Below, piece by piece: positions 15,627 to 23,966 of a stretch of 50,456 nt of DNA. Every line of letters starts with the position of its first letter. The first letter of the stretch is position 1. The translations under genes were made by a program, and so were the position numbers. This stretch comes from Planctomycetota bacterium. GTDB lineage: Bacteria; Planctomycetota; Phycisphaerae; Phycisphaerales; Phycisphaeraceae. The stretch lies in the NCBI GenBank assembly GCA_026386955.1, contig JAPLMQ010000094.1, positions 1 through 50,456 on the forward strand, in the 5' to 3' direction. The notes beneath the pieces are model-generated. The model saw nothing but the letters and a program-made list of their open reading frames with translations. It searched no databases and had not been told where the DNA came from.

Positions 15627-16196
15627 ATGCTGCGATGGTTGAACCGACTGGGGGCGGGGGTGTCGCTGGCGATCGCGGTCGCCTTGCTGGTGATGTGGCC
15701 GGTGAGTCATTGGCGGGTGCTGAGAGTGCACTTCGTCTATCAACCTTACACGATGTACGGATTTGGAGGGGCTCCCGGCATCGGATTGCTTTTCAATGAT
15801 GGAGGAATGACTCTCTATCGCCAAAGGGCGAGACTCGCGAGCGTCAATTACATAAGCCCGGCGCGAGTTGAATGGATTGTCAGCTTTGATGAACTTGCAT
15901 GGGAACCGTCAGCGGATAGCCGTGAATCGTGGGTCTATCGGTGGTTGGGTTTCGCTTGGCTGTCCGAGTTGTCAGGGTGGCCCAATAATTGGAAGTTTCA
16001 CTCTTTCACAGTGCCTTGTTGGGCGGGCGTTTTCGCCGGTCTCTTGTGGCCGGTGTTGTGGGCAAAGAACAGGTTCCGTCCAATGCGACCAGGCCTCTGT
16101 CTCGCCTGCGGCTGCGACCTCCGCGGCAGTCCCGCGGGCGGGGCCTGCCCTGAGTGCGGGAAGGTTCCGGTTTCGGCGTCGGGGCATCAAGCCTGA
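15627..16196 (+). CDS. Membrane protein with C-terminal zinc ribbon
   Basis: 189 residues. Two hydrophobic segments are seen: about 9-25 (GAGVSLAIAVALLVMWPV) and about 130-146 (CWAGVFAGLLWPVLWA). The C-terminus is LCLACGCDLRGSPAGGACPE, a four-Cys ribbon of a type found at the end of many planctomycetal membrane proteins. Function is unknown. GC content is lower than in neighbours in the middle part. The stop codon TGA at 16194 is the first triplet of a family A element, so the repeat defines the end. TAAGAT at 15615-15620 lies just 7 bp before the ATG and there is no ribosome site, so the mRNA may be leaderless. Confidence 0.75.
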   Translation: MLRWLNRLGAGVSLAIAVALLVMWPVSHWRVLRVHFVYQPYTMYGFGGAPGIGLLFNDGGMTLYRQRARLASVNYISPARVEWIVSFDELAWEPSADSRESWVYRWLGFAWLSELSGWPNNWKFHSFTVPCWAGVFAGLLWPVLWAKNRFRPMRPGLCLACGCDLRGSPAGGACPECGKVPVSASGHQA

Positions 16197-16419
16197 TCAG
16201 AGCCGGACACTGTGTGTCCGTCGATCGGGCGCGAGGCGGTACTCCGCTCGCGCGACGTGCCCCACGCGCGGGGGCGGTGCGATCCACTTCGAGGGCGCAT
16301 CGAAAGCGTTTTGTCGGCGACACCATCGGTTTCCCGCGCCGTGAGGGCTCCCGGCGAGTCGCGCGGGCGGAGTACCGCCTCGCCCGAACTTCGGACACAC
16401 AGTGTCCGGCTCTGATCAG
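16194..16419. repeat. Family A element, complete copy
   Basis: 226 bp from TGATCAGAGCCGGACACTG to GTGTCCGGCTCTGATCA. Each end holds two hairpins: CGGACAC-TGT-GTGTCCG and a CGAGGCGG/CCGCCTCG-type arm. The middle differs from the copies at 22516 and 23967, but shows related words (CACCATCGG, TTCCCG, GGCTCCC). It lies directly between the zinc-ribbon gene and the DUF1844 gene. Confidence 0.85.
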
Positions 16420-16536
16420 AGAGACTCTGGTCAATGCCAAGCCTTCATGCCCTCGCGCATCGCCGCCGCCGATCCCCTATACTGACATGACCCCTTCTCC
16501 GCCCCCCGTGGCGGAGATTTTGACGGAGTTTCCCCC

Positions 16537-16929
16537 ATGGCAGACGCACCCAAGATCCACATCGACAGCGACTGGAAGGCCCAGGCCCAGGCCGAGAAGC
16601 AGAAGCTCTCCGAGCATGCCGCGAAGGCGCCTGCGAAGGCGGCCGCGGGCGCTCCGGGCGCGGGCGGGATGCCCGCGGCGAGCTTCGAGACGCTGATCAA
16701 CACGATGGCGACGCAGGCCCTGTTCGCGATGGGGGCGATCCCCGACCCGCGCACCGGCCAGCGGATGCAGCACCTCGACCTGGCCCGCCACCACATCGAC
16801 ATGCTCACGGTCATCGAGCAGAAGACCAAGGGCAACCTCACCGAGGAAGAGACCACGACGCTCTCGACGGTGATCTACGAGCTGCGGACGCGGTACATCC
16901 AGATGGCCTCCGCCGCCCGCGGGGGGTGA
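16537..16929 (+). CDS. DUF1844-domain protein
   Basis: 130 residues. A disordered Ala/Lys/Pro-rich N-terminal third precedes the DUF1844 core: SFETLINTMATQALFAMGAI, then DPRTGQRMQHLDLARHHIDM and IEQKTKGNLTEEE. The family is small, acidic and helical, without an established function. GGAG sits 11 nt before the ATG, and TATACT at 16478-16483 is a candidate -10 element. A hairpin without T-run (GGACCGA/TCGGTCC, 16938-16958) follows the stop. The sdhCAB operon begins 192 bp downstream and may or may not be co-transcribed. Confidence 0.88.
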   Translation: MADAPKIHIDSDWKAQAQAEKQKLSEHAAKAPAKAAAGAPGAGGMPAASFETLINTMATQALFAMGAIPDPRTGQRMQHLDLARHHIDMLTVIEQKTKGNLTEEETTTLSTVIYELRTRYIQMASAARGG

Positions 16930-17121
16930 GACGGCCGGGACCGACCGCGAATCGGTCCGATCGTCCGGATTCGCCGCCAACCCGTCCCGACACCGCCGCA
17001 TTCGATGCCGCCCTAGGCCCCGCGCAGGGACCGGCCAACGCCCTCTCCCCCGGAAACCCCGCAGCCCCCCGGAACCCGGAACCCCTCGCCTCGGTCTCCC
17101 GCTGAGAAAGGACTCCCTCCC

Positions 17122-18081
17122 GTGTCCCAGACCGCCGCACCCGACCAGCCCAAAGTCGGCCGCTACGCCGCCGCCGTCGCCCCCACGACCCCGTTGCAGA
17201 AGCACCACTTCCTGCTCCGCCGGCTGCACTCGCTCACCGGCATCCTCCCAGTGGGCGTCTTCGTCTGCTTCCACCTCTTCACCAACTTCCAGATGGTCTT
17301 CGGGACCTTCCAGCACGAGGTCGAGTGGATCCACTCCCTGCCCGCGCTGCTGATCACCGAAGTCTTCGGCCTCTGGCTGCCCATCGCCTTCCACGCCGCG
17401 CTCGGCCTGGCCTACACCTTCGGCGGGCTGCCCAACACCCGCACCTACAAGTACGGCGACAACTGGCGCTACACCCTCCAGCGCACCACCGGCATGCTCG
17501 CCCTGATCTTCATCTTCTTCCACATCGCCACGCTGCGCTGGGGCTGGACTTTCTTCGGCCTGATCGACACGCCTTTCGTCGTCACCGGTCCGCACGGAAG
17601 CCAGCTCGCCCTCGCCAGCACCGCGATGGCCTTCCAGGGCGAGTCGACCGGGCACCTCGTGGCCGTCACTTCGCTCTACGTCATCGGCGTCTACAGCGTG
17701 GTCTACCACTGGGCCAACGGGCTCTGGACCGCGGCGATCACTTGGGGGCTGACCGTCAGCGTGGCCTCGCAGAAGCGCTGGGGCGCGGTCTGCCTCGGGC
17801 TGGGGCTGACGCTGGCCGTCTTCTCCGCGGGGGCGATCTGGAAGGGCGTGACGTACGACGTCTCCCCGGTCGAGAAGGACGCGGTCCACGCCGCGGTCCT
17901 CGAGATGCGCAGCCCGCACGCCGTCGTTGCGCCCACCATTGCGCCCGCGGACGTGCTCACGCCGGCAGCGTCTCGCCAGATCCAACAGGAGCGCACCACG
18001 GAGGCGTATGGCGAGCCCACTCCCCTGCGGCCCGCCGAGCCCGCCCCCAAGGCGCCGGCCCCGACCACCGAGAACCCCTGA
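17122..18081 (+). CDS. sdhC: Succinate dehydrogenase cytochrome b subunit (type B, SdhC)
   Basis: 319 residues. It is the single membrane anchor of a two-haem type B succinate:quinone oxidoreductase. The core starts with HHFLLRRLHSLTGILPVGVF and has five membrane segments with the conserved His residues (CFHLFTNF, AFHAALGL, FFHIAT, VVYHWANGLWTA) that ligate haem b. It passes electrons from SdhB to quinone. The last 60 residues after WKGVTYDVSP are Pro/Ala-rich and absent from typical members of about 200-250 residues. GTG start with AAAGGA upstream. First gene of sdhCAB. Confidence 0.93.
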   Translation: MSQTAAPDQPKVGRYAAAVAPTTPLQKHHFLLRRLHSLTGILPVGVFVCFHLFTNFQMVFGTFQHEVEWIHSLPALLITEVFGLWLPIAFHAALGLAYTFGGLPNTRTYKYGDNWRYTLQRTTGMLALIFIFFHIATLRWGWTFFGLIDTPFVVTGPHGSQLALASTAMAFQGESTGHLVAVTSLYVIGVYSVVYHWANGLWTAAITWGLTVSVASQKRWGAVCLGLGLTLAVFSAGAIWKGVTYDVSPVEKDAVHAAVLEMRSPHAVVAPTIAPADVLTPAASRQIQQERTTEAYGEPTPLRPAEPAPKAPAPTTENP

Positions 18082-18169
18082 TCCGCCGCCCGCGCCTCCG
18101 CGTGCCGGCTGGTCCACCCTGATTTTTTCGCTCCCGATTTCCTCGACTCCCTCGCACAGGTCCTCCCTC

Positions 18170-20059
18170 ATGGCCAACAGCAAACCCCGTGTCATCGTCG
18201 TCGGCGGCGGACTCGCCGGGCTCTCCGCCACGGTCAAGATCGCCGAGAGCGGCGTGCCCGTCGACCTCTTCTCCATGGTCCCCGTCAAGCGCTCGCACAG
18301 CGTCTGCGCCCAGGGCGGCATCAACGCCTCCAACGAGGTCGCCCGCCAGCAGGGCTACAGCGAGTGGATGCACGTCGACGAGACGCTCTACGGCGGCGAC
18401 TTTCTGCAGCACCAGCCGCCCGTCTACGACATGTGCCACGAGGCGCCCAAGATCATCGCCCTGCTCGACCGCATGGGCGTCCCCTTCAACCGCACGCCCG
18501 AGGGCAACCACGACCTGCGCATGTTCGGCGGGAGCCTCTTCAAGCGCACGCACTTCGCCGGCGCGACCACCGGGCAGCAGCTCCTGTACGCACTCGACGA
18601 GCAGACCCGCCGGCACGAGGCCGAGGGGAAGGTGAAGAAGTACGAGTTCTGGGAGTTCCTTTGGCCGGTGCTGGACGACAGCGGCGTCTGCAAGGGGATC
18701 GTCGCCCAGGACATGCGGAGCATGGAGATCCGGGCCTTCCGCGCCGACGCCGTGATCATGGCGACCGGCGGCTGCGGGATGGTCTACGGCAAGAGCACGA
18801 TGAGCGTGATCTGCACGGGCGGCGCGGCTGCCCGCTGCTTCCAGGCCGGCGCGTGGCTGGGCAACCCCGAGATGATCCAGGTGCACCCCACCGCCATCCC
18901 CGGCGAGGACAAGTGCCGGCTCATGAGCGAGTCGGCCCGCGGCGAGGGCGGGCGCGTCTGGGTCCCGCGCAAGAAGAACGACCCCCGCGGCCCGGGGGAG
19001 ATCCCCGAGAACGAGCGCTGGTACTTCCTCGAGGAGAAGTACCCCAAGTACGGCAACCTCGTCCCCCGCGACATCGCCACCCGCGAGCTCTTCTTCATCT
19101 GCCAGCAGGGCTACGGCGTGGGCGGCGGGCGCATGGTCTACCTCGACGTCTCCCAGCTCCCGATGGAGACCAAGCGCAAGCTTGCGGGCATCCTCGAGAT
19201 CTACGAGAAGTTCATCGGCGAGAACCCCTACGAAGTCGCGATGCGCATCTTCCCCGCCGTGCACTACTCCATGGGCGGCATGTACACGACCTACACGGGC
19301 AAGCCCGACGGCAAGGGCATGGTCCCCGGCGCGCCCAACAACATGTCGACCAACATCCCGGGGCTCTACGCCTTCGGCGAGGTCAACTACCAGTACCACG
19401 GCGCCAACCGCCTCGGGGCCAACGCGCTGCTCAACTGCATCTTCGACGGGCTCTTCAACGGGCCCAGCGTGGTCAACTACGTGCGCGACGTGGTGAAGGC
19501 CCCGGCCGACCACACCCCTTCGGGCGCGTTCGACGCGATCGTCAGCCAGGAGGAGGGGCGGATGCGCCGCCTGCTGGAGTCGAAGGGCACCGTCAACCCG
19601 TACAAGCTCCACGCCCGGCTCGGCGACGAGATGACCGACGCCTGCACCGTCGTCCGCGAGGAGGGCCGGCTCAAGCAGGCGCTCGAGAACGTCCGCAACA
19701 TGCGCGAGGAGTTCAAGGGCGTCCGCCTGACCGACACGGGCATGTGGACCAACCAGAACCTCTCCTTCGCCCGCGCGGTGGGGGACATGCTCCTCTACGG
19801 CGAGGCGATCGTGCTCGGCGCGCTGGAGCGCCGCGAGTCGCGCGGGGCCCATTACCGCATCGACTACCAGGACCGCAACGACGAGAAGTTCCTCAAGACC
19901 ACCGTCGCGAAGTTCAACCCCGTGACCAACTCGGTCCGCCTCGAGTACGAGGAGGTTCCGCTGCCGCTGCTCCAGCCGCGGAGCAGGACGTACGGCGCGG
20001 TGGAGACCAAGGCGGAGAAGACCGCCGAGGCCCCGGCCACCGTCGCCGGCAAGGCCTGA
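18170..20059 (+). CDS. sdhA: Succinate dehydrogenase flavoprotein subunit
   Basis: 629 residues. It has FAD-binding VIVVGGGLAGLSATVKIAE near the N-terminus, and KRSHSVCAQGGINAS with His43 as the expected covalent FAD attachment site. Also present are HPTAIPG, SARGEGGRVW and the substrate-site HYSMGGMYTTY. The C-terminal domain ends with HYRIDYQDRNDEKFLKTTV. The length and motifs are those of Bacillus/delta-proteobacterial type B SdhA, and catalytic residues are intact. It lies 88 bp after sdhC. The ATG at 18170 is chosen because the Rossmann fold starts right after it. Confidence 0.96.
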   Translation: MANSKPRVIVVGGGLAGLSATVKIAESGVPVDLFSMVPVKRSHSVCAQGGINASNEVARQQGYSEWMHVDETLYGGDFLQHQPPVYDMCHEAPKIIALLDRMGVPFNRTPEGNHDLRMFGGSLFKRTHFAGATTGQQLLYALDEQTRRHEAEGKVKKYEFWEFLWPVLDDSGVCKGIVAQDMRSMEIRAFRADAVIMATGGCGMVYGKSTMSVICTGGAAARCFQAGAWLGNPEMIQVHPTAIPGEDKCRLMSESARGEGGRVWVPRKKNDPRGPGEIPENERWYFLEEKYPKYGNLVPRDIATRELFFICQQGYGVGGGRMVYLDVSQLPMETKRKLAGILEIYEKFIGENPYEVAMRIFPAVHYSMGGMYTTYTGKPDGKGMVPGAPNNMSTNIPGLYAFGEVNYQYHGANRLGANALLNCIFDGLFNGPSVVNYVRDVVKAPADHTPSGAFDAIVSQEEGRMRRLLESKGTVNPYKLHARLGDEMTDACTVVREEGRLKQALENVRNMREEFKGVRLTDTGMWTNQNLSFARAVGDMLLYGEAIVLGALERRESRGAHYRIDYQDRNDEKFLKTTVAKFNPVTNSVRLEYEEVPLPLLQPRSRTYGAVETKAEKTAEAPATVAGKA

Positions 20060-20141
20060 TTGGATTTTGTGGCCGCCCGTTGACGCGATTCGTCCCCCGC
20101 CCTGACGCAAACGACCGGTTTCCCCGCAAGGACCCTTGCCG

Positions 20142-20942
20142 ATGACCGCCACGCACACCAGCGCCCCGAAAGTGCCCGCCCCCAACGTCAAGCAGTTCAC
20201 CGTCAAAGTGAAGCGGCAGGACAAGCCCGACTCGACCCCGTATTGGGACGAGTTCGTCGTGCCCTACCAGCCGAACCTGAACGTGATCATCGTGCTGCAG
20301 TGGATCGCGGCGAATCCGATCACCACCGCGGGCAAGGAGGTCGCCCCGGTCGCGTGGGAGGCCGCCTGCCTCGAGGAGGTCTGCGGATCGTGCACGGTGA
20401 ACATCAACGGCCGGGCCCGGCAGGCCTGCTCGACGCTGATCGACGTGCTGCTGGCCGAGGGGCCGGTGGTCGAACTGGCGCCGCTGACCAAGTTCCCGGT
20501 GATCCGCGACCTGGCAGTCGACCGGCAGCGGATGTTCGACTCGCTGATCGCGATCAAGGCGTGGGTGCCCATCGACGGGACGCACGCGCTGGGGCAGGGT
20601 CCCAAGGAGTCGCCCCCGAACCAGGAGACGCGCTACGCCCTCTCGCGCTGCATGACCTGCGGCTGCTGCCTCGAGGCCTGCCCGCAGTACACGCTCGACA
20701 ACAGCTTCATCGGCGCGGCCGCGATCAGCCAGGCCCGCTACTTCAACATGCACGGCACGGGCAAGACGCTCTCCGACCACCGCCTCACCGTGCTCGAAGG
20801 CCCCGGCGGCATCACCGACTGCGGCAACTCGCAGAACTGCGTGAAGGTCTGCCCCAAGGAGATCCCGCTCACCGAGTCGATCGCCTCGATCGGCCGGCAG
20901 ACGACGGTGCACGCGATCGGGAAGTTCTTCACGGGCAAGTGA
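20142..20942 (+). CDS. sdhB: Succinate dehydrogenase iron-sulfur subunit
   Basis: 266 residues. The [2Fe-2S] ligands are Cys76, Cys81, Cys84 and Cys96 (ACLEEVCGSCTVNINGRARQ). The C-terminal ferredoxin domain has C170MTCGCCLEACPQY and the later NCVKVCPKEIP, which give the [4Fe-4S] and [3Fe-4S] centres. It links the flavin subunit to the cytochrome. AAGGA lies 9 nt before ATG 20142; an in-frame TTG two codons earlier is less likely. A strong terminator follows the stop, so the operon ends here. Confidence 0.96.
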   Translation: MTATHTSAPKVPAPNVKQFTVKVKRQDKPDSTPYWDEFVVPYQPNLNVIIVLQWIAANPITTAGKEVAPVAWEAACLEEVCGSCTVNINGRARQACSTLIDVLLAEGPVVELAPLTKFPVIRDLAVDRQRMFDSLIAIKAWVPIDGTHALGQGPKESPPNQETRYALSRCMTCGCCLEACPQYTLDNSFIGAAAISQARYFNMHGTGKTLSDHRLTVLEGPGGITDCGNSQNCVKVCPKEIPLTESIASIGRQTTVHAIGKFFTGK

Positions 20943-21007
20943 GGCGCTTTGCGACGTGAAGCGATTCGATGCGCGATGCGCATCGGACTGACGAGAAGCC
21001 CCCAAAG

Positions 21008-21033
21008 CCCAGGCGCTGCGTGCCTGGGTTTTT
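21008..21033 (+). terminator. Intrinsic terminator after sdhB
   Basis: Stem CCCAGGC/GCCTGGG with loop GCTGCGT, followed by TTTTTCTTTT. The second half (GCGTGCCTGGGTTTT) is shared with the hairpin at 45999-46023. Confidence 0.85.
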
Positions 21034-21048
21034 CTTTTCGCGTGGATC

Positions 21049-21549
21049 TCATTCCGCGCCGGGCTTCGGGATCTTCTCGTTCCCGCGCCGCGCCTTGAAG
21101 AACGCGCGGAGCAGGTCGCCGCACTCCTCCGCCAGCAGCCCCCCGCGCACCTCGAGGCGGTGGTTGAAGCGCGGGTCGGTGCAGAGCCGGTGCAGCGAGT
21201 CGACCGCGCCCATCTTGGGGTCGGCCGCCCCGTAGACCAGCCGCTTGACCCGCGCGTTGACCAAGGCCCCGGCGCACATCGGGCAGGGCTCGAGCGTGAC
21301 CGCCATCGAGCACTCCTCGAGCCGCCAAGAGTTGAGGACGCGCCCCGCCTCGCGCAGGGCCAGGACCTCCGCGTGGGCGGTGGGGTCGCGGTCGATCTCG
21401 CGCCGGTTCGCGCCCGAGGCGATCACGATGCCGTCGCGGTAGACGATCGCGCCGACGGGCGTCTCGCCCCGCGCCGCCGCCGCCCGCGCCTGGTCGAGCG
21501 CCAGCCGCATCATCGCGAGGTCTTGGTCATGTTCGGGTTTCGAGGACAT
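21049..21549 (-). CDS. tadA: tRNA-specific adenosine deaminase
   Basis: 166 residues of the cytidine deaminase fold. The zinc ligands and proton shuttle are HAEV (His59, Glu61) and PCPMCAG (Cys89, Cys92). The N-terminal ETPVGAIVYRDG and the helix ALVNARVKRLVYGAADPKMG are typical of TadA, which converts A34 to inosine in tRNA-Arg(ACG). The start MSSKPEHDQDLAMM (ATG 21549) is chosen because homology begins with the helix just after it; an upstream ATG at 21594 would add 15 unrelated residues. It converges with sdhB across the terminator. Confidence 0.93.
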   Translation of the reverse strand: MSSKPEHDQDLAMMRLALDQARAAAARGETPVGAIVYRDGIVIASGANRREIDRDPTAHAEVLALREAGRVLNSWRLEECSMAVTLEPCPMCAGALVNARVKRLVYGAADPKMGAVDSLHRLCTDPRFNHRLEVRGGLLAEECGDLLRAFFKARRGNEKIPKPGAE

Positions 21550-21584
21550 GGAGGCCCCGTTTGCCTTGGACGCGAAGGCTCTTT

Positions 21585-21766
21585 CTGGTGCCACATGTCA
21601 TCGTACTCGTGACATGTGCCGGCCGGCCGAGGGCTTGGGATCTCGCGGGGATCTCTTCAAGATCTCGTGAAACCCCATGATTCGAGCGGTTTCAACGGTC
21701 TCGTCCGTCGCGGAGCGAACGTCCTCTCAAGACACATGTCACGGGTACGATGACATGTGGCACCAG
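21585..21766. repeat. Family B inverted-repeat element, complete copy
   Basis: 182 bp, from CTGGTGCCACATGTCATCG at the left to GATGACATGTGGCACCAG at the right. Each end folds on itself (CACATGTCA with TGACATGTG around TCGTACTCG). The interior includes TGAAACCCCATGATTCGAGC. It separates tadA from the CBM9-like gene; no coding potential is seen. Confidence 0.88.
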
Positions 21767-21776
21767 ACCGCCCGCC

Positions 21777-22454
21777 TCACACAAACCTGAACCGCGGAAA
21801 CACCTTGATGTTGTGGAAGCTCGGCCCGACCGGCTGGTAGGCCTGCAGCAGCGTGGGCTTCTTGTCGTAGTCGATGCGGTAGACGTTCCCGCGCCAGACC
21901 ACGCCGCGCTTGAGCTTGGTGTTGCGCAGCGGCGCCAGCGCGGCCGAGGGGATGAAGATCTCCACCGACCAGCCCGTGACGCTCGCCCCGGGCTCCGCGG
22001 GGCCGCCGCGGACGTGGACCGCCCGGCGGACCTTGCGCTCGCCCTCGTAGTGCCAAGGCGACCAGCCCATGAAGCCCTCGCCTAGGTTGGGGATCAGCAG
22101 CACGAGCTCCGACCCCAGCGGGCTGATCTCGTACTCGAAGTAGAGCGGGTAGGTCTCGTCGGGCCAGAGGAAGACCTCGGCCACGTCCTCGCGGTAGAGG
22201 TCGCCCTGGTCGGGCAGCTTCGTCACGGTCAGCTTGGGGTCGGTGCAGTCGATGAAGAAGTAGACGCCCTTGTTGGACCAGAGGGCCTTGAACCAGGTCG
22301 CGCGTTCGCTGGCCCCGGCGGTCTCCTCGACGAAGGACATCGGGATTTGCGCGGCCTTGGCCCACGCGGGATTGTCGCCCCGGCCGGTGACTTCGAAGTC
22401 CTTGGTGTGGGTGATGTCGAGGGTCTTGAGGGCGGTGTCGGTGTCGAGCGTCAC
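21777..22454 (-). CDS. Carbohydrate-binding family 9-like protein
   Basis: 225 residues. The pattern of an all-beta CBM9/DOMON-like domain is clear: NPAWAKAAQIPMSFVEE, ATWFKALWSNKGVYFFIDCT, REDVAEVFLWPDETYPLYFE and VTGWSVEIFIPSAAL, ending YRIDYDKK...FHNIKVFPRFRFV. These proteins bind sugars or haem-like ligands; some occur as secreted modules, but no signal peptide is visible here. GTG 22454 has AAGGA 7 nt upstream and is preferred; further upstream the frame runs into a family A repeat. The stop lies 11 bp from a family B element. Confidence 0.85.
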   Translation of the reverse strand: MTLDTDTALKTLDITHTKDFEVTGRGDNPAWAKAAQIPMSFVEETAGASERATWFKALWSNKGVYFFIDCTDPKLTVTKLPDQGDLYREDVAEVFLWPDETYPLYFEYEISPLGSELVLLIPNLGEGFMGWSPWHYEGERKVRRAVHVRGGPAEPGASVTGWSVEIFIPSAALAPLRNTKLKRGVVWRGNVYRIDYDKKPTLLQAYQPVGPSFHNIKVFPRFRFV

Positions 22455-22515
22455 GCAGGTTTCCTTGGGGGCAAGTCGTTTTTGGAGGGGGGATTGTAGC
22501 GGAATTCGAGGGCGT

Positions 22516-22741
22516 CGATCAGAGCCGGACACTGTGTGTCCGTCGATCGGGCGAAAGGCGTACTCGCCTCGCGCGAAGTGCCAGACTTGCAGGGGCGGTT
22601 CGGCCCACTTCGAAGCTGCGTCGACGCCATTCGGCCGGTGGTGTCGTCGGCTTCCCGGGTCTTGGATGGTTTCCGACGAGTCGTGCGGGCGGAGTACCGC
22701 CTCGCCCGATCTTCGGACACACAGTGTCCGGCTCTGATCAG
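22516..22741. repeat. Family A element, complete copy
   Basis: About 226 bp with CGATCAGAGCCGGACACTG and GTGTCCGGCTCTGATCAGA ends. The interior (GAAGTGCCAGACTTGCAGGG, GGTTTCCGACGA) closely matches the copy at 23967-24196, so these two are the most similar pair. It lies between two divergent genes, the CBM9-like protein and glycerate kinase. Confidence 0.88.
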
Positions 22742-22760
22742 AACTTCCATGTGGCGCCGC

Positions 22761-22789
22761 TTGTCGCCCCCGCACCCCGCGCCTACACT
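22761..22789 (+). promoter_or_regulatory. Promoter of glycerate kinase, probably giving a leaderless mRNA
   Basis: TTGTCG (22761-22766) and TACACT (22784-22789) are spaced by 17 bp. The ATG follows 9 bp after the -10 element and no ribosome site is present, so transcription would start at or next to the start codon. Confidence 0.55.
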
Positions 22790-22798
22790 CGCCCGCGC

Positions 22799-23950
22799 AT
22801 GCGGTATCTCTGCGCCCCCGACAGTTTCAAGGAATCGCTCAGCGCCCTGGCGGCGGCGGAGGCGATGGCGCGCGGGATCCGCCGGGCCGACCCGCGGGCG
22901 GTGGTCGACCTCTGCCCGATCTCCGACGGGGGCGAGGGGACGGTCGACGCGATGCTGGCCGCGACGCGCGGGCGGCGGATGACGGCCCGCGTGCTCTCGC
23001 CTTTGGGCGAGCCGATCGAGGCGGCGTGGGGATTGCTCGGATCGCGCGAGGGCGAGCCGGCGACGGCGATCGTCGAGATGGCCGCCGCCGCGGGGCTCGG
23101 GCTCGTGCCCGCGGACAAGCGAGACCCGATGCGCACGACGACCTTCGGCGTGGGGCAGCTCATCAAGGTCGCCCTCGACGCCGGGGCCCAGCGGCTCATC
23201 CTCGGCATCGGCGGGAGCGCGACCAACGACGGTGGCGCGGGCATGGCCCAGGCGCTGGGCGTCGTCTTCCGCGATTCGCTCGGCCGTGTCCTGGCCGCCC
23301 CGATGACCGGCGGGCTCCTTGCCAACGTCGCCGCGATCGACCCGTCCGGGCTCGACCCGCGCCTCGCCGCCACGCCCGTCGTCGTCGCCTGCGACGTGAC
23401 CAATCCGCTCACCGGCCCCAGCGGCGCCTCGGCGATCTACGGCCCACAAAAAGGCGCGACGCCCACCCAGGTCGCCCAGCTCGACCGCAACCTCGCTCAC
23501 CTGGCCGCGCTCCTTCGCACCCGGCTCGGGCGCGACGTCGAGACGCTCCCCGGCGCCGGCGCCGCGGGCGGGATGGGAGCGGGCTCGGTGGCCTTCCTCA
23601 ACGCCCGGCTGCAGCGCGGCGTCGCCCTCGTGCTCGAGGCCGTCGGCTTCGGCCAACGCGTCGCGGGCTGCGACTGGTGCTTCACCGGCGAGGGCCGGCT
23701 CGACGGGCAGAGCCTCGCGGGCAAGGCCTGCCTGGGCGTCGCGCGGGCCGCGCGGGAGCACGGCGTGCCGACCTTCGCGCTGGTGGGCAGCATCGGCCCC
23801 GGGGGCGAGAGGGCGCTGCAGGAGGGGCTCGCCGGCAGCCGCGCGATCGGCGAAGGGCTGCCGGTGGCGGAGTCGATGCGCCGCGCGGCGGACCTGCTGG
23901 AGAACGCCGCGGCGGAGGTGGTGCGGGGATTTCAGAACAAGGTGGGTTGA
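22799..23950 (+). CDS. glxK: Glycerate kinase
   Basis: 383 residues of the GckA/GlxK family. It has the N-terminal CAPDSFKESLSALAAAEAMA, DGGEGTVDAML, the Gly-rich GIGGSATNDGGAGMAQALG and, near the end, CDWCFTGEGRLDGQSLAGKA. Length and motifs are complete. It phosphorylates glycerate (2-phosphoglycerate-forming in this family) and feeds glyoxylate or glucarate catabolism into glycolysis. Family A elements lie on both sides (22516 and 23967), so it stands as a single-gene unit. Confidence 0.95.
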   Translation: MRYLCAPDSFKESLSALAAAEAMARGIRRADPRAVVDLCPISDGGEGTVDAMLAATRGRRMTARVLSPLGEPIEAAWGLLGSREGEPATAIVEMAAAAGLGLVPADKRDPMRTTTFGVGQLIKVALDAGAQRLILGIGGSATNDGGAGMAQALGVVFRDSLGRVLAAPMTGGLLANVAAIDPSGLDPRLAATPVVVACDVTNPLTGPSGASAIYGPQKGATPTQVAQLDRNLAHLAALLRTRLGRDVETLPGAGAAGGMGAGSVAFLNARLQRGVALVLEAVGFGQRVAGCDWCFTGEGRLDGQSLAGKACLGVARAAREHGVPTFALVGSIGPGGERALQEGLAGSRAIGEGLPVAESMRRAADLLENAAAEVVRGFQNKVG

Positions 23951-23966
23951 GTGGCGCCGCGCGATG

